61,454 nt of DNA from Belnapia mucosa (GCF_016775475.1 NZ_JAEUXJ010000019.1:1-61454); one strand, 5' to 3'; shown: positions 1 to 8,532, counted from the first letter of the stretch. The notes: generated by a model not told the origin, from the letters alone. Translations and numbers: made by a program.

Positions 1-211
1 TGCTGTCGGACAGCAGCGTCAGGTCGAGTGGGTTATGACGACGCAGGTGCCAGCCGCGTCGCGGTAAGTACATCCGCACACAGCTCTCATTAGTGAGGAA
101 GGAGCTAACGGTCCCAGCGTAGCCGAGGCGATGCATCTTTTCGTACTGGAACTGAGTTCCGGTTCGAACCGTCACGCCCGCGTTGTGGTTGCGGGCACCA
201 TCTGATGCCAT
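1..211 (-). CDS. partial ORF of unknown function, cut by window edge
   Basis: An ATG at 211-209 on the minus strand opens a frame of 70 codons that runs without a stop to base 1. A weak purine stretch (CCGAGG) lies just upstream. The translation contains VRTGTQFQYEKMHRLGYAG and MYLPRRGWHLRRHNPLDL, which look like protein but belong to no family I recognise. A 15-base perfect hairpin with 7-base arms occupies 1-15 inside the frame. The rest of the gene lies outside the window, so it could be a real gene or a relic like its neighbours. Confidence 0.25.
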   Translation of the reverse strand, partial: MASDGARNHNAGVTVRTGTQFQYEKMHRLGYAGTVSSFLTNESCVRMYLPRRGWHLRRHNPLDLTLLSDS

Positions 212-427
212 CCTCGGCGCGCTTCGCTTCTGGCGCATCATGGTGCTGTCGCCCAACACGCTCTCGCCCGAGCGGGTGCGGCCCGAGGTGTTCCCGATCG
301 CGGCGGCCGCGGGGTCGCCGCTGTCACTGGCGGAGGCGGAAGGATTGATCCGGCGCGTGGAGGGGTTTGGGGTTGGTGTGGGCCGACAGCGATCTAACCT
401 CAAAGCAGTTTCGCAACATCACCTCTG

Positions 428-1351
428 AGAGCCTGTTTGAGCGGCGTCAGGCTGGATTGATCAGGGCTTCGGTGGCGGCGAGAGCGGCGGCGCACTCGAT
501 CCTGGCGGCGGCCACGTCGAGGCGCCCGGCACGGTCGCACAGCAGGCCGCCCCAATGGGTGAGCCAGCCGAAGCTGCGCTCCACCACCCAGCGCCGCGGC
601 AGCACCACGAAGCCTTTCTGGCCGGACGGACGGATGACGACCTCGTGGCGCATGCCATGCAGATTGGACCACACTTGGCAGCGCTCTGCAGTGAAGGCGC
701 CATCGAGGGTTGCCGCACGCAAGCTGGGCCACGCTGCCTTGCCGTCATCAAGCGCCGCCAGCGTGTCGCGCTCCTGGACAGAGGCCGGAACCACGGCGAC
801 CGCCAGCCAATACCCCTCGGCGTCGACCAGGGCGACGCGCTTGCGCCCGACCACGCGCTTGGCGGCGTCGTAGCCGCGTGGGCCGCTTACAGAGAGGCAC
901 TTCACCGTCTGTGTGTCGATCATCGCCAACTTCGGGTGCGGCTTTCGCCCCACGTCCCGTCAGCGTAGGCGGGCCAGATCGCGCATCATCTGCTCGAACA
1001 GGCCAAGCCCCTGCCAACGCCGGAGCCAGCCATAGACCGTGCGCCAAGGCGGCATCCCGGCCGGGAGCGCACGCCACACGCCACCCACCCGAAGGTGCCA
1101 GGCAATTGCCCGCACAACGGCCATCGTTGGCGTCGCTCCATCGCTTCTTGGTGGATCCGTCCGCTCCAGCCACCGCGCCACCTCCCGCACGGCATGCCAG
1201 GAGACTATCTGTTTCAAGCCCGCCGCATGGCGGGCCCGATGCCGTTCCGTCCACATCTCTCCCACCCTTCCGCCCCGACAGGCGGTTCACGGTGTGTGCA
1301 CCTCGGGAGAAGATGGTGACGGGCGGCTGAGGGGGCGCTCAAACAGGCTCT
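428..1351 (-). mobile_element. IS5-family insertion sequence, about 924 bp
   Basis: The element is bounded by a perfect 16-base inverted repeat, AGAGCCTGTTTGAGCG at 428-443 and its complement at 1336-1351. Between the ends lies one transposase gene on the minus strand that fills most of the length, as in compact IS5-type elements. I see no convincing target duplication: the flanks are TG on the left and AC on the right. The transposase frame is broken by a stop codon, so the copy is probably not autonomous. The transposase differs from those of the two other IS5-type elements in this window. Confidence 0.85.
447..1265 (-). pseudogene. IS5-family transposase interrupted by an in-frame stop
   Basis: The N-terminal part (1265-960; GTG start, alternative ATG at 1256) has the usual DNA-binding region of IS5-type transposases, with HLRVGGVWRALPAGMPPW and VYGWLRRWQGLGLFEQMMRD. 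The catalytic part follows (DDE fold; first Asp in AMIDTQTVKC, second near ATLDGAF, C-terminal VVERSFGWLTHWGG). The two halves are in the same frame and separated only by a TGA at 962-960, so this is a nonsense mutation and not the -1 frameshift used by some IS5 groups. About 270 aa in total, normal for the family. Read-through could restore a full protein, but inactivation is more likely. Confidence 0.8.
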
Positions 1352-1357
1352 ACGACG

Positions 1358-1380
1358 ATCCTCCGCATCCCACGGAGGAT
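1358..1380. repeat. 8-bp-arm hairpin beside the IS end
   Basis: ATCCTCCG at 1358-1365 pairs perfectly with CGGAGGAT at 1373-1380 across a 7-base loop. It sits between the IS5 end and the 3' end of the response-regulator gene. There is no T-run on either strand, so a terminator role for the minus-strand regulator gene is possible but unproven. Confidence 0.4.
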
Positions 1381-1520
1381 GGGAACAGCGGGCATTACAC
1401 CTCCTGCTTCAAATACCGATATGAAGCACTTGGGGATCGCTCACCCGGCAGTCGGCAGGAGACTCTTTGGCGTATGCCTTGACACCGCAGGCGCTCTGCG
1501 ATGGCGAGGAGCCCAGCCTA

Positions 1521-1976
1521 CTATGGCCCTCCCGCAGCACCTCTTAGGCCGAGAGCGGCAGCGACCGCGTTCCCTAGCCCGACCCAGGGCGGCATCCGGT
1601 CCAGCGCCAAAGTGGGGGTCAGACGACGCACCGCGTTCCGCAGCGTCTCGGGCGCGACGGGCTTGAGGATGTAGTGCTCGCGCGGGCCGAGCAGGTGTCC
1701 ATCGAGCGCGTCGGGATGGCACGTCATGTAGACCACGCCGACCTCGGGCCAGCGCCTCAGCACCTCCGCCCCCAACGCCAAACCGTCCATACCTGGGCCG
1801 AGATGGAGACCGGTCACGACCAAGAATGGCGGCCCACTCGCGGCGGCGGCTTCTTCGATTGCAACCAGCGCGGCTTCGGTGGTGGCGACCTCGTCACTAC
1901 GAAAGCCTGCTTCTTGTAGATTGCGTATGATCGACTCGCGGATCAGCGGCTCATCGTCCACGACCAGCACGTCCAT
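1521..1976 (-). CDS. response-regulator receiver protein lacking the phosphoacceptor aspartate
   Basis: This 151-aa protein is a stand-alone CheY-like receiver domain without an output domain. It has the acidic pair D7/D8 in VLVVDDEPLI, the Thr in VVYMTCHPDA (T85) and the conserved Lys in YILKPVAPETL (K105). The phosphorylated Asp should fall in the beta-3 motif, which here reads VVTGLHLGPGMDG, so Gly56 (codon GGT) replaces the expected Asp (GAT) by one base change. Normal phosphotransfer should therefore be impossible. The nearby hybrid histidine kinase (2941-4402) is also decayed, so the two were probably a signalling pair and the regulator is drifting. A phosphorylation-independent role cannot be excluded. 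The ATG start fits the domain edge. Confidence 0.8.
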   Translation of the reverse strand: MDVLVVDDEPLIRESIIRNLQEAGFRSDEVATTEAALVAIEEAAAASGPPFLVVTGLHLGPGMDGLALGAEVLRRWPEVGVVYMTCHPDALDGHLLGPREHYILKPVAPETLRNAVRRLTPTLALDRMPPWVGLGNAVAAALGLRGAAGGP

Positions 1977-2401
1977 CGGCCGTTCCCCCTGGCGTTCAGA
2001 ACCAGTCCCATACTCGCGGGCCGCAGGTATCTGGGCGCGCAGACCAGCCCAACCGGTGGACGGTTCGAGAGTTCATTCGGGCGGCAGATGAAGAGCCCAG
2101 GTGATCGAGGGCGCACATTACCGGTGGAGCGGACACGCCAGATCGCGCTTAATGCGTCACGTCCTGCAAGGGAGTTTGCCTGTGCTGGTCGGCATCGGCC
2201 GCACGTCCCCAGCCTCGGCGGCTCGCGCTCCCATGTACGCCTCGTGCCCTTCTTCGCGCTTCCCAGATAGCGTCCACGCTGTGTTCGCCTTTGACGCCGC
2301 GGGAGCGACTGCGGCCGGGAGCCGGTTGAACCGTTAGTGCCTCCCTGCTCCGGCACCCGTAGCGAGTTCCCGTACCACCTCAGCCGCCGCCTGCATCGTG
2401 G
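1977..2401. other. non-coding stretch between receiver gene and nitronate monooxygenase relic
   Basis: I find no convincing gene here on either strand. Short open frames exist but have low-complexity Arg/Pro-rich translations typical of GC-rich shadows. I also see no tRNA, IS end or repeat. The stretch may be the remains of deletions that brought the receiver gene next to the nitronate monooxygenase fragment. Confidence 0.4.
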
Positions 2402-2950
2402 TCACCCCGCTGACCGACTCTCCGGCCCAGAGCGCCATTGCCGCAATAGCCCCGTCACCGTCCGGTCCACTACCGCAGTCCCGAAGCGAAGGATTGGCAT
2501 TCGTGTTCCGTCGAGCCGCACGGCCTCATCGACCTGATCGCCCTGGAATGCTTCTGCCGCGGTGATGCAGGACCGCAAGACCCGGAGGGGCACATCGGGC
2601 CAGCCCAGGTGAAAGGCCCCCGTATACACGGTGTCCTCGGCCCGCGCGGCAATCAGGGTCGCCATATACTCCGGGTGTGCCCCTGCCTCGTAGGTGGCCA
2701 CAAAGCGCGTTCCCACCCGCACGCTATCCGCCCCGGTGGCCAGCGCGGCCGCCACAGCCTTTGCTGTGCCAATGCCGCCCGCGGACCGCACCGGCATGCT
2801 CACAGCGTCCAGCACGTCTCCGAGCAGCGGGAAGGTGCCGACGGTGCCTCGAACATGGCCACCCGCGCCGGTCCCTTGAGCCACCACGAAATCGCAGCAT
2901 GCCGCTTCCGCCTCCTCTCGAGAGCCCACTGCCAAGCAGCCAAGGCCCCT
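2402..2950 (-). pseudogene. nitronate monooxygenase (2-nitropropane dioxygenase) C-terminal fragment
   Basis: About 180 residues match the C-terminal half of the FMN-dependent TIM-barrel nitronate monooxygenase family. The phosphate/FMN-binding segments are visible as VVAQGTGAGGHVRGTVGTF, PVRSAGGIGTAKAVAAAL and GADSVRVGTRFVATYEAG. Family members are about 320-360 aa, and the N-terminal half, including the start, is absent. Upstream sequence belongs in another frame to the receiver domain of a histidine kinase, so the two genes are joined by a deletion near 2930-2960. The only upstream initiation codon in this frame is a TTG with no ribosome-binding site. Expression is unlikely. Confidence 0.8.
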
Positions 2951-4402
2951 CCTGCGTGGACGGGAACCGACCAGCCAGCGAAGATTGCCTGCAACACTTC
3001 GCGCGAGGCAGGATTATCGTCGACGACTAGGACGCGGAGGCGCTGCAACTCTTCCTGCGGCAGAGATTCGGGCGCAGTCGACGTGGCCGCTACGCGGAGC
3101 CGCGCCGTGAAATGGAAGCGGCTGCCCTGGCCTGGGCGGCTCTCTACCTCAATCTGGCCGCCCATCATCTCCACCAGTTGCCGACTGACGGCGAGGCCGA
3201 GACCGGTGCCGCCGAAACGCCGGGTCGTAGAGCTGTCCGCCTGGGTAAACGGACGGAAGAGCCGCGCCCGTTCTTCCTCGGTCATGCCGATGCCGGTATC
3301 TGTCACCGCCACCTCAAGCAGCAGCCTGTCCTTCAAACCCGGCCGGCTGCCGATGGCGAGTGCGATTTCGCCGCGATCGGTGAATTTCACTGCGTTGGTC
3401 AGGAGATTGAGGATCACTTGGCCGAGCCGGAGGGAATCACCCAGCAATTGCTGCGGCACCGCGGGATCGATCCGGACGCGGAGCGCAATGTCCTTCTCTT
3501 CCGCCCGGTCGGCGGCGATGCCAATGACGCTGTCCAGCGACTGGCGCAGGTCGAAGGGTACCGTCTCAAGGCTCAGCTTGCCTGCCTCAATCTTGGAAAA
3601 ATCCAGGATGTCGTTGATCAGGCCAAGCAACGTGCCGCTCGCCGTCTTGATCTTCAGCAGGAAGTCGCGTTGCTTCGGCGTCAGCTCGGCTTGCAACGCC
3701 AAGTGGCTGAAGCCGAGGATGGCGTTCATCGGCGTACGGATCTCGTGGCTCATATTGGCGAGAAACATGCTCTTCGCCATGTTCGCCGCCTCCTTCGCGC
3801 GTGCGCGCCGCGACGCGCAGCTCCAACGTCTCGTTGGTGCGCATGATCTCGGCGCTCATCGCCCCAACGCGCGCGAAGGTCTGCACGAGGCGGTTCGCCA
3901 GCCAGACCAGCACCGCGGTTTGGAAAGCAACGATCGCGCCATGCAGCCAGACGCGGCTGAGATCGGCCCCGCTTGGGAAGATCGCGGCAGGAACGACGAA
4001 ATTCAGCATCAAATGGTGCAGTGCGACGGCCACCGCGGTGACCATCACCACCCGCCAGTCGCATCAGCCGATCAACGGGGCGAGCGCGGCAAAGAGGTAC
4101 ATATGCATGTCCATCTGCCACGGGTGCCCCGCGAGCAGATAGACGAGGAGCGCCGGCTGCCCGATTAGCGCAATGGCCGAGAGATAACGTGTCGCCGGCG
4201 CGCTGCGTTGAGAGGCCCAACTGAGGTGCACCAGCGCCGTCATTGCAGCACTGGCAAGCGCAGCCGGCGGGGCAGGTCGTCCCACCGCCAGGGCGGTGAG
4301 CGCCATGACCGGCGCATGCAGCCAGAGCAGCGGCAGGAGCACGGCCCCGAAGCGGCGCCGCAGCCGGTTAAGTTCATCTATCGATGGAGTCCTTTGCGCC
4401 AC
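2941..4402 (-). pseudogene. membrane sensor hybrid histidine kinase, decayed and 3'-truncated
   Basis: Read across frames the order is: a multi-helix membrane module (about five or six segments between 4340 and 3880), a DHp domain with phospho-His in FLANMSHEIRTPMN, a HATPase domain (N box LLTNAVKF, G1 DTGIGM, G2 GGTGLGLAVS) and the start of a receiver domain (RVLVVDDNPASREVL). Three lesions are visible: a TGA at about 4066-4064 where the family has Trp (LIG-stop-CDWRV), a frameshift at about 3790 between the membrane module and the DHp domain, and loss of the receiver after about 25 residues where nitronate monooxygenase sequence begins. The GTG at 4402 is the likeliest start; it overlaps the end of the small membrane protein gene upstream. 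The membrane module resembles that found in some chemoreceptors. Confidence 0.8.
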
Positions 4403-4691
4403 CGAGGCAGCCACGCAGCCGCACGGCATCCAGCACGAGCCAGGCCCCGGCGCGGTAGAGCGCCGCCGCGAAGCCGGGGTCGTCGGAACGGGCGATGACG
4501 ACATTATGCCATCCCCCAGTATTGAGTAAAATGCCACCCGCTTCATCAACTAAAGCGAGCATGTGGCCCGGCCCAAGCCAGAGTGGGCCGAGCACCGCAC
4601 ACTGGGTTGCTCCCGTCCGCGGCATTAGGCCAACAGCCATGATGCCGAACAGGCTCGCCATCAGCAGCAGGGCGGCAGGCACCAGCGGCAC
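4374..4691 (-). CDS. small single-pass membrane protein of unknown function
   Basis: About 105 aa. A hydrophobic segment near the N-terminus (VPLVPAALLLMASLFGIMAV) is followed by a small presumably periplasmic domain with GPLWLGPGHMLALVDEAGG and NVVIARSDDPGFAAALYRAG. I have the impression that proteins of this type occur widely in alphaproteobacteria next to sensor genes, but I cannot name a function. Its 3' end overlaps the start of the histidine-kinase relic by about 29 bases, so they were probably co-transcribed. The start is uncertain: GTG at 4691 or ATG at 4661, neither with a clear ribosome-binding site. The frame has no internal lesion. Confidence 0.5.
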   Translation of the reverse strand: MPLVPAALLLMASLFGIMAVGLMPRTGATQCAVLGPLWLGPGHMLALVDEAGGILLNTGGWHNVVIARSDDPGFAAALYRAGAWLVLDAVRLRGCLGGAKDSIDR

Positions 4692-4909
4692 CCAAGCGGA
4701 TCGGCGAGCAATCGTCGTAGCTTGCTTGCATGGCGTGGGTTCGAGACCCTGCTGGGGACAGTTTGAGCCGTAACGAACCCACGGCCGTATTGTAGCGGAA
4801 ATACATTCGACAGCGATGGGTTTTAACATCTGCGTGAGCAGTGCGCCTGTCCGGCAGACGCTCGAGCGTTCTGTTGCGAGACGGCCTTGCCGCGCTTCCC
4901 TGTCCTGCA

Positions 4910-5300
4910 CCCTCCAGCGCTCGACGTCATAGCCATGCATGCCGCGAGGATTGGCGCCGGCGAGATTCTGGCCGTTCGCGACCCGTCTCAGCCACTTGGC
5001 CGCGGGACAGCAGGTGTTTCAATGCCGCCGGAACGTAGTGGCCATTCAGCACCAGCTTGCCTGGGCAGGCGCCGCACGGCCAGAAGCTGCTGATTTAATG
5101 TTCATTGTGGGAAATCGAGAGGTCGATCGCCTGCTGGACTCCGAAGCTATGGTCCAACATCCGCGCCAGCATGATCGGCTGCCATTAGTCCTGCTGCTCG
5201 CCGCCTGGGGTGCCGAGGCTTATCCGGGACTTGCGGTCGCACAGCACGACGCACCGCGGTTGCCGACCGCATCGAGCGCTGCCTTTAGAAAGGCCTCGGC
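4910..5300 (-). pseudogene. gamma-glutamyltransferase C-terminal relic
   Basis: Read on the minus strand, this stretch gives SLGTPGGEQQD-stop-WQPIML, then MLDHSFGVQQAID, then a second stop, then SSFWPCGACPGKLVLNGHYV, and in another frame GANPRGMHGYDV. These are, in order, the small-subunit signatures of gamma-glutamyltransferases: the LGTPGGDQQ(D/E)QW oxyanion segment, the QEAIDAP helix, the SSFYPR...PG loop and the C-terminal ANPRGM(Q/H)GYAVGR tail. TAA stops lie at 5187-5185 and 5097-5095 and a frameshift at about 5000. The N-terminal two thirds of the gene are missing. The remnant is too short and broken to form an enzyme. Confidence 0.75.
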
Positions 5301-5553
5301 GCTGTCCGCCTCAGTGGGCATCGTAGTGCGGCCGCACCGCCATTTGCAGCGCCGGCCCACGCCCGCTGCGCAATCGCGCAAGCTCTGAATCACATGCGAT
5401 AAGACCCCCGTCGGCTGATGACGATATATCGCCGACAAGGGGGTAGCACCGCCGGCGACTGTTGTCGGCTACGCGCGGAGCAGCACCTGTGGAGCTACAT
5501 GCCTATGATGCCACAGCAGAAAGGGTAGCCGATGAAGCAGCGAAAAGCTGAGG

Positions 5554-6651
5554 TTACTTCGCCGCTGCGGTGATACCTCGCGCTGCCGCCATGTAGCGGT
5601 TCCAAACCGTAACGCATTCCTCGCCGCAACGCTGGATCCATTTCGGCAGCACGACGCCACGCAACAGCCGAGCGCGAGTTTGCTGGTCTTGGAGCGCAGT
5701 GTCGAGGACCACCATGCGGCCCGGCTTGCCGCGGATGCATTGGGGCAAACCGGCATTACATGCGAAACCGTCTTCGGTCTCCAGCTCAGCCGCCTGCCAG
5801 ATCCTGGTTTCCAGAGCCGACAGCCCCTCCTGGAGCTGCGTCCTCACCTCTACCGGCAGCGCATGCCAAGCGCTGATGTTGGCGCCAAATAGGGAGACGC
5901 CCCAACTGATCGCCTGTCGTGACATCGTCGACGCCACAGCCTGCAGCCCGAGCGCATTGCCCGACAGGCTACCCGTGATCGCGCATTCCACGATGCGATC
6001 CTTGATGGCGCTGGCGATCTGAGCAAATGGAACGACGACTGGCGTAGCGCCGAGCGCTTCGATCAACTCACCCTGCCCGACAGAGGAGACTCGGATCCTT
6101 CGGCCGGCCAAGTCAGCAAGGCCAGTGAAGCGCTCCCGACAGAACATAACCTGCGCCGGATAGGTGTAAACTGCGAGCAACTGCACATTGTAGCGCTCCC
6201 GTAGGAGCGTCTCCAACCGCGGCCGTAGCAGGTCCCGCGATTGCTGCAAGCTCGCAATGTCAGGATTGAGCGCCGGCAGATCCATTGCGCTCAGTTCTGG
6301 TTCATCGCTGGCGGCGACGGCCAGTGTGATAGTGCCGAAGGAGATGACGCCAAGCCGTAGAAGCCCGAGCATTTCCGCCCCACGGATGCCACTGCGATCA
6401 GACGGCGCAATGTCCGCCTGAACCCGACCACTCGTCAGGCGGGGCACCTCCTTCGTCCAGAAAGGCTCCTCGTATTCCCTATACTGGGAAACCCCGCCGA
6501 GACCGCCTATGACCCTGATTTCAATGGGTATAACCTCTTCGGCCACAACAGATACTGTTCCGAACGATATTGCAGTAAACACAACACCGACGGCAAGCCG
6601 CAGGATCCCTGTAGCCGCTTGGCTTCTGACCGAGGTAATACATTCAAACAT
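5554..6651 (-). CDS. TRAP transporter solute-binding protein (DctP type), no cognate permease
   Basis: This 365-aa protein has a hydrophobic signal segment (about residues 15-38, ending near VSVVAEEV) followed by a DctP/TAXI-like binding domain. Typical family segments are VMFCRERFTGLADLAGRRIR, which holds the conserved Arg that binds the carboxylate of the ligand, GATPVVVPFAQI and the long helix starting LPVEVRTQLQEGL. Family length is 320-360 aa. DctQ and DctM membrane subunits are not adjacent, so the protein is an orphan that must pair with permeases elsewhere or act as a sensor. Cysteines in CNAGLPQCIRG and QRCGEECVTV may form disulfides. The ligand is not predictable from sequence. ATG start at 6651. 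Confidence 0.8.
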   Translation of the reverse strand: MFECITSVRSQAATGILRLAVGVVFTAISFGTVSVVAEEVIPIEIRVIGGLGGVSQYREYEEPFWTKEVPRLTSGRVQADIAPSDRSGIRGAEMLGLLRLGVISFGTITLAVAASDEPELSAMDLPALNPDIASLQQSRDLLRPRLETLLRERYNVQLLAVYTYPAQVMFCRERFTGLADLAGRRIRVSSVGQGELIEALGATPVVVPFAQIASAIKDRIVECAITGSLSGNALGLQAVASTMSRQAISWGVSLFGANISAWHALPVEVRTQLQEGLSALETRIWQAAELETEDGFACNAGLPQCIRGKPGRMVVLDTALQDQQTRARLLRGVVLPKWIQRCGEECVTVWNRYMAAARGITAAAK

Positions 6652-7039
6652 ATCTACGCCGTAGGCTCCGAAAGGCAGGCTGGCCTCTTCTCCGATTTCT
6701 ACTACGCGTCAGTTGAAGTTATCCAAAATTCCGCTGTCGATCGGAGCGCTGTAAGGGCTGGTGGCGTCCCAAGGGCGATGGCGATGTTGGTGGGTGTTGC
6801 GATAACCCCCGGTCATCCAGCTCGCGGCCAATCGCCATCCGCAACCGGATGGTCCTCAACCATTTAATGGTGCGACGCCGACGCTCTTCGGGCGCGACCT
6901 TCAGGGCGGGTTCATGCCGTGGATGTCGGGTGCCGTGAGCGATGAGAAAGAGCTGAGGTCGGCGCCTCCTCCCTTGCGATAAAAGCCCGCTTACCTGGGG
7001 TAAGGACTGCCTTTTTCACGAGGAGCGCGCGGATGAGAC
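6652..7039. other. intergenic stretch without recognisable genes
   Basis: This lies between the TRAP binding-protein start and the 3' end of the LysR gene. It is less GC-rich than its flanks near 6640-6740, which would fit a promoter for the minus-strand binding-protein gene. I see no hexamer pair worth calling, no tRNA, no IS end and no credible frame. Confidence 0.4.
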
Positions 7040-7918
7040 TTATCCCAGCCAGCGGAAGGTCCGCGCCGCGCGTAAGAAGGCCGCCACCGCTGGCGCCTGT
7101 GGACGACCGGGCATGGTGACCAAGGCGACCTGACGCTCCACCACTGGATCGGTCAGCGGGCGTTGGATCGCGCCCGGATGGGTGATGGAGTGCTCGGGCA
7201 TGAAGGCGAAGCCGAGCTTCGCCGCGACCATGGCTTGCACCCAGTCCTCGCGCTCCGAGCGGTAGCGGGCGTAGAGCTCGACGCCTCGTTGCCCGCACAC
7301 CGCCAGGACGCGCTCGCGCATCTCGCAGGCCAGCCGGTCTACATAAGGATGACCAGCGAGGTCGCCCAACGCCAGCGCATCCTTCGCCCGCAGTGGGTGG
7401 TCCGCCGGCAGCAGCACCACGTACCGTTCGGTGTAGAGCGGCTCGGTCCGCCACCCCTCTGCCGGTGCGTCCAGCGGATTGAGGATGGCCGCGTCCAGCG
7501 TGTCTGCCTCCAGCCAGGTCGCCAACTCCGAAGGTCGCCCCTCGCGGATCGCCACCTCTACGCCCGGATGGGCTCGCTCAAAGTCCGCAAGGAAGACGGA
7601 GAGGCGCATCGGGCCAAGGGTCGGCATGACCCCCACTCGCACGGGCGGCTGGTTCAGCAGCCTGAGGCTCTCCGCTACGCCGCGCGCTGCTTCGGCCCGC
7701 TCCAGAACCCCGGCCAGCAGCGGTTCCATCTGCCGGCCGAACTCTGTGAGGCGCAAACGGTTGCGCTCGCGGTGGAAGAGCGCCCCCCCGAGTTCGACCT
7801 CGAGCTTCTTCACTGCCGCGGTCAGCGCGGGCTGGGTCACGTGGCACTGCTCCGCGGCGCGGGTGAAGCTGAGGGTGCGGGAGGCGGCGATGGCGTAACG
7901 GAGCTGATGCATCTCCAT
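7040..7918 (-). CDS. LysR-family transcriptional regulator
   Basis: About 292 aa from the ATG at 7918 (a second ATG lies 9 bases upstream). The N-terminal winged helix-turn-helix is clear (MHQLRYAIAASRTLSFTRAA, CHVTQPALTAAVKKLEVEL, LFHRERNRLRLTEFG). The C-terminal part is a periplasmic-binding-like effector domain with VRVGVMPTLGPMRL, DAAILNPLDAP and the GHPYVDRLACEMRERVL region. This subgroup resembles OxyR/CynR-type LysR proteins with Cys residues in the second subdomain (CEMRERVLAVCG), but I cannot claim redox sensing. It is divergent from a DUF4242 gene with about 147 bases between, which holds a TATG-GGCG-CATA palindrome, so the DUF4242 gene is the likely target. Confidence 0.88.
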   Translation of the reverse strand: MEMHQLRYAIAASRTLSFTRAAEQCHVTQPALTAAVKKLEVELGGALFHRERNRLRLTEFGRQMEPLLAGVLERAEAARGVAESLRLLNQPPVRVGVMPTLGPMRLSVFLADFERAHPGVEVAIREGRPSELATWLEADTLDAAILNPLDAPAEGWRTEPLYTERYVVLLPADHPLRAKDALALGDLAGHPYVDRLACEMRERVLAVCGQRGVELYARYRSEREDWVQAMVAAKLGFAFMPEHSITHPGAIQRPLTDPVVERQVALVTMPGRPQAPAVAAFLRAARTFRWLG

Positions 7919-7979
7919 GGCGCTCATCTTTCCGCGGTCGCCGTGGCCGTCGTCAATGGGCATAGGCCCAGCCGCTGCT

Positions 7980-7991
7980 TATGGGCGCATA
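7980..7991. promoter_or_regulatory. candidate LysR-box palindrome
   Basis: TATGGGCGCATA is a perfect palindromic half-site pair (TATG, 4-base spacer, CATA) in the divergent intergenic region between the LysR gene and the DUF4242 gene. It has the T...A form expected of LysR-type sites. This is inferred from position and symmetry only. Confidence 0.35.
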
Positions 7992-8065
7992 GACAAAGGC
8001 TGCTGTCCCGGCCGCCCGCTGCCGCGCCAGTCTATCGATAAAGGGAAACAGCACAGGAGGTCCCG

Positions 8066-8332
8066 ATGACAGTCTACGCAGTGGAGCGCACCTTGCCCGG
8101 TATCACGGTAGAGGCCCTGGCCGACGCTCAGGCCGCAGCGATCAGCGCGGCGGAGCGGTCGAGCGCCGAGGGCAGGCCGGTGCGCTATCTGCGCTCCGTC
8201 TTCCAACCTGGCGATGGCCGCTGCCTCTGCTTGTTCGAGGCGCTGAGTGCCGAGGAAGTACGGCGGGTGAACGACGCGGCCGGCCTGCCCTACACCGCCG
8301 TGGCGGAGGCGATGGACCTGCCGCGGCCTTGA
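8066..8332 (+). CDS. DUF4242 (SCO4226-like) small protein
   Basis: This 88-aa protein starts MTVYAVERTLPGITVEALAD and carries the DUF4242 pattern: an N-terminal VER(T/D)LPG strand, a central helix of about 20 residues, then VRYLRSVFQPGDGRCLCLFE and a C-terminal EEVRRVNDAAGLPYTAV helix. The fold is a ferredoxin-like dimer. In Streptomyces the SCO4226 member was described as nickel-binding, which is family knowledge only; no clear metal ligands beyond Cys and Glu are seen here. A strong Shine-Dalgarno (AGGAGGT) lies 5 bases before the ATG. It is divergent from a LysR gene and 38 bases ahead of a tiny secreted ORF, so it may head a short operon under LysR control. Confidence 0.8.
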   Translation: MTVYAVERTLPGITVEALADAQAAAISAAERSSAEGRPVRYLRSVFQPGDGRCLCLFEALSAEEVRRVNDAAGLPYTAVAEAMDLPRP

Positions 8333-8370
8333 GGTCGGTGGCCCGGGCTTCACACCAAAGGAGGAGGACA

Positions 8371-8484
8371 ATGCTTGCACGTTCCACCCTGGTCCGGGTG
8401 GTGCTGCCTGTGCTGACCAGCTTGGGTCTTGCCCGCGCGCAACCGGCCTCGACGCAGCCCGAGGCGCCGGCCCCATCCCTGTAG
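8371..8484 (+). CDS. tiny secreted peptide or truncated exported-protein head
   Basis: This is a 37-codon frame with an excellent ribosome-binding site (AAAGGAGGAGG) 3-8 bases before ATG. The translation is a textbook signal peptide: positively charged start (MLARSTLVR), hydrophobic core (VVLPVLTSLGL), cleavage-like ARAQPAS, then QPEAPAP and a TAG. Such a strong initiation region on so short a product suggests that the mature part of an exported protein was lost after codon 37. A short secreted peptide remains possible. It directly follows the DUF4242 gene on the same strand. Confidence 0.55.
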   Translation: MLARSTLVRVVLPVLTSLGLARAQPASTQPEAPAPSL

Positions 8485-8532
8485 CAGTCCAGGGATTTGA
8501 GCCCCGCTTGGGCATGGCGTCTCCGGCGTCGT

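Noticed and set aside
960..962. Programmed frameshift in the first IS5 transposase.
   Set aside because: Both halves are in the same frame; a TGA separates them, so it is a nonsense codon and not a frameshift site.
4064..4066. Selenocysteine at the TGA in the histidine kinase.
   Set aside because: No SECIS-like hairpin, Trp is expected at the site, and other lesions occur in the same gene.
4739..4765. Duplicate of the tRNA-Gln 3' end (GGTTCGAGACCCTGCTGGGG) as a left attachment site.
   Set aside because: Only the TTCGA core and a few bases agree with the tRNA 3' end; too little for an attachment copy.
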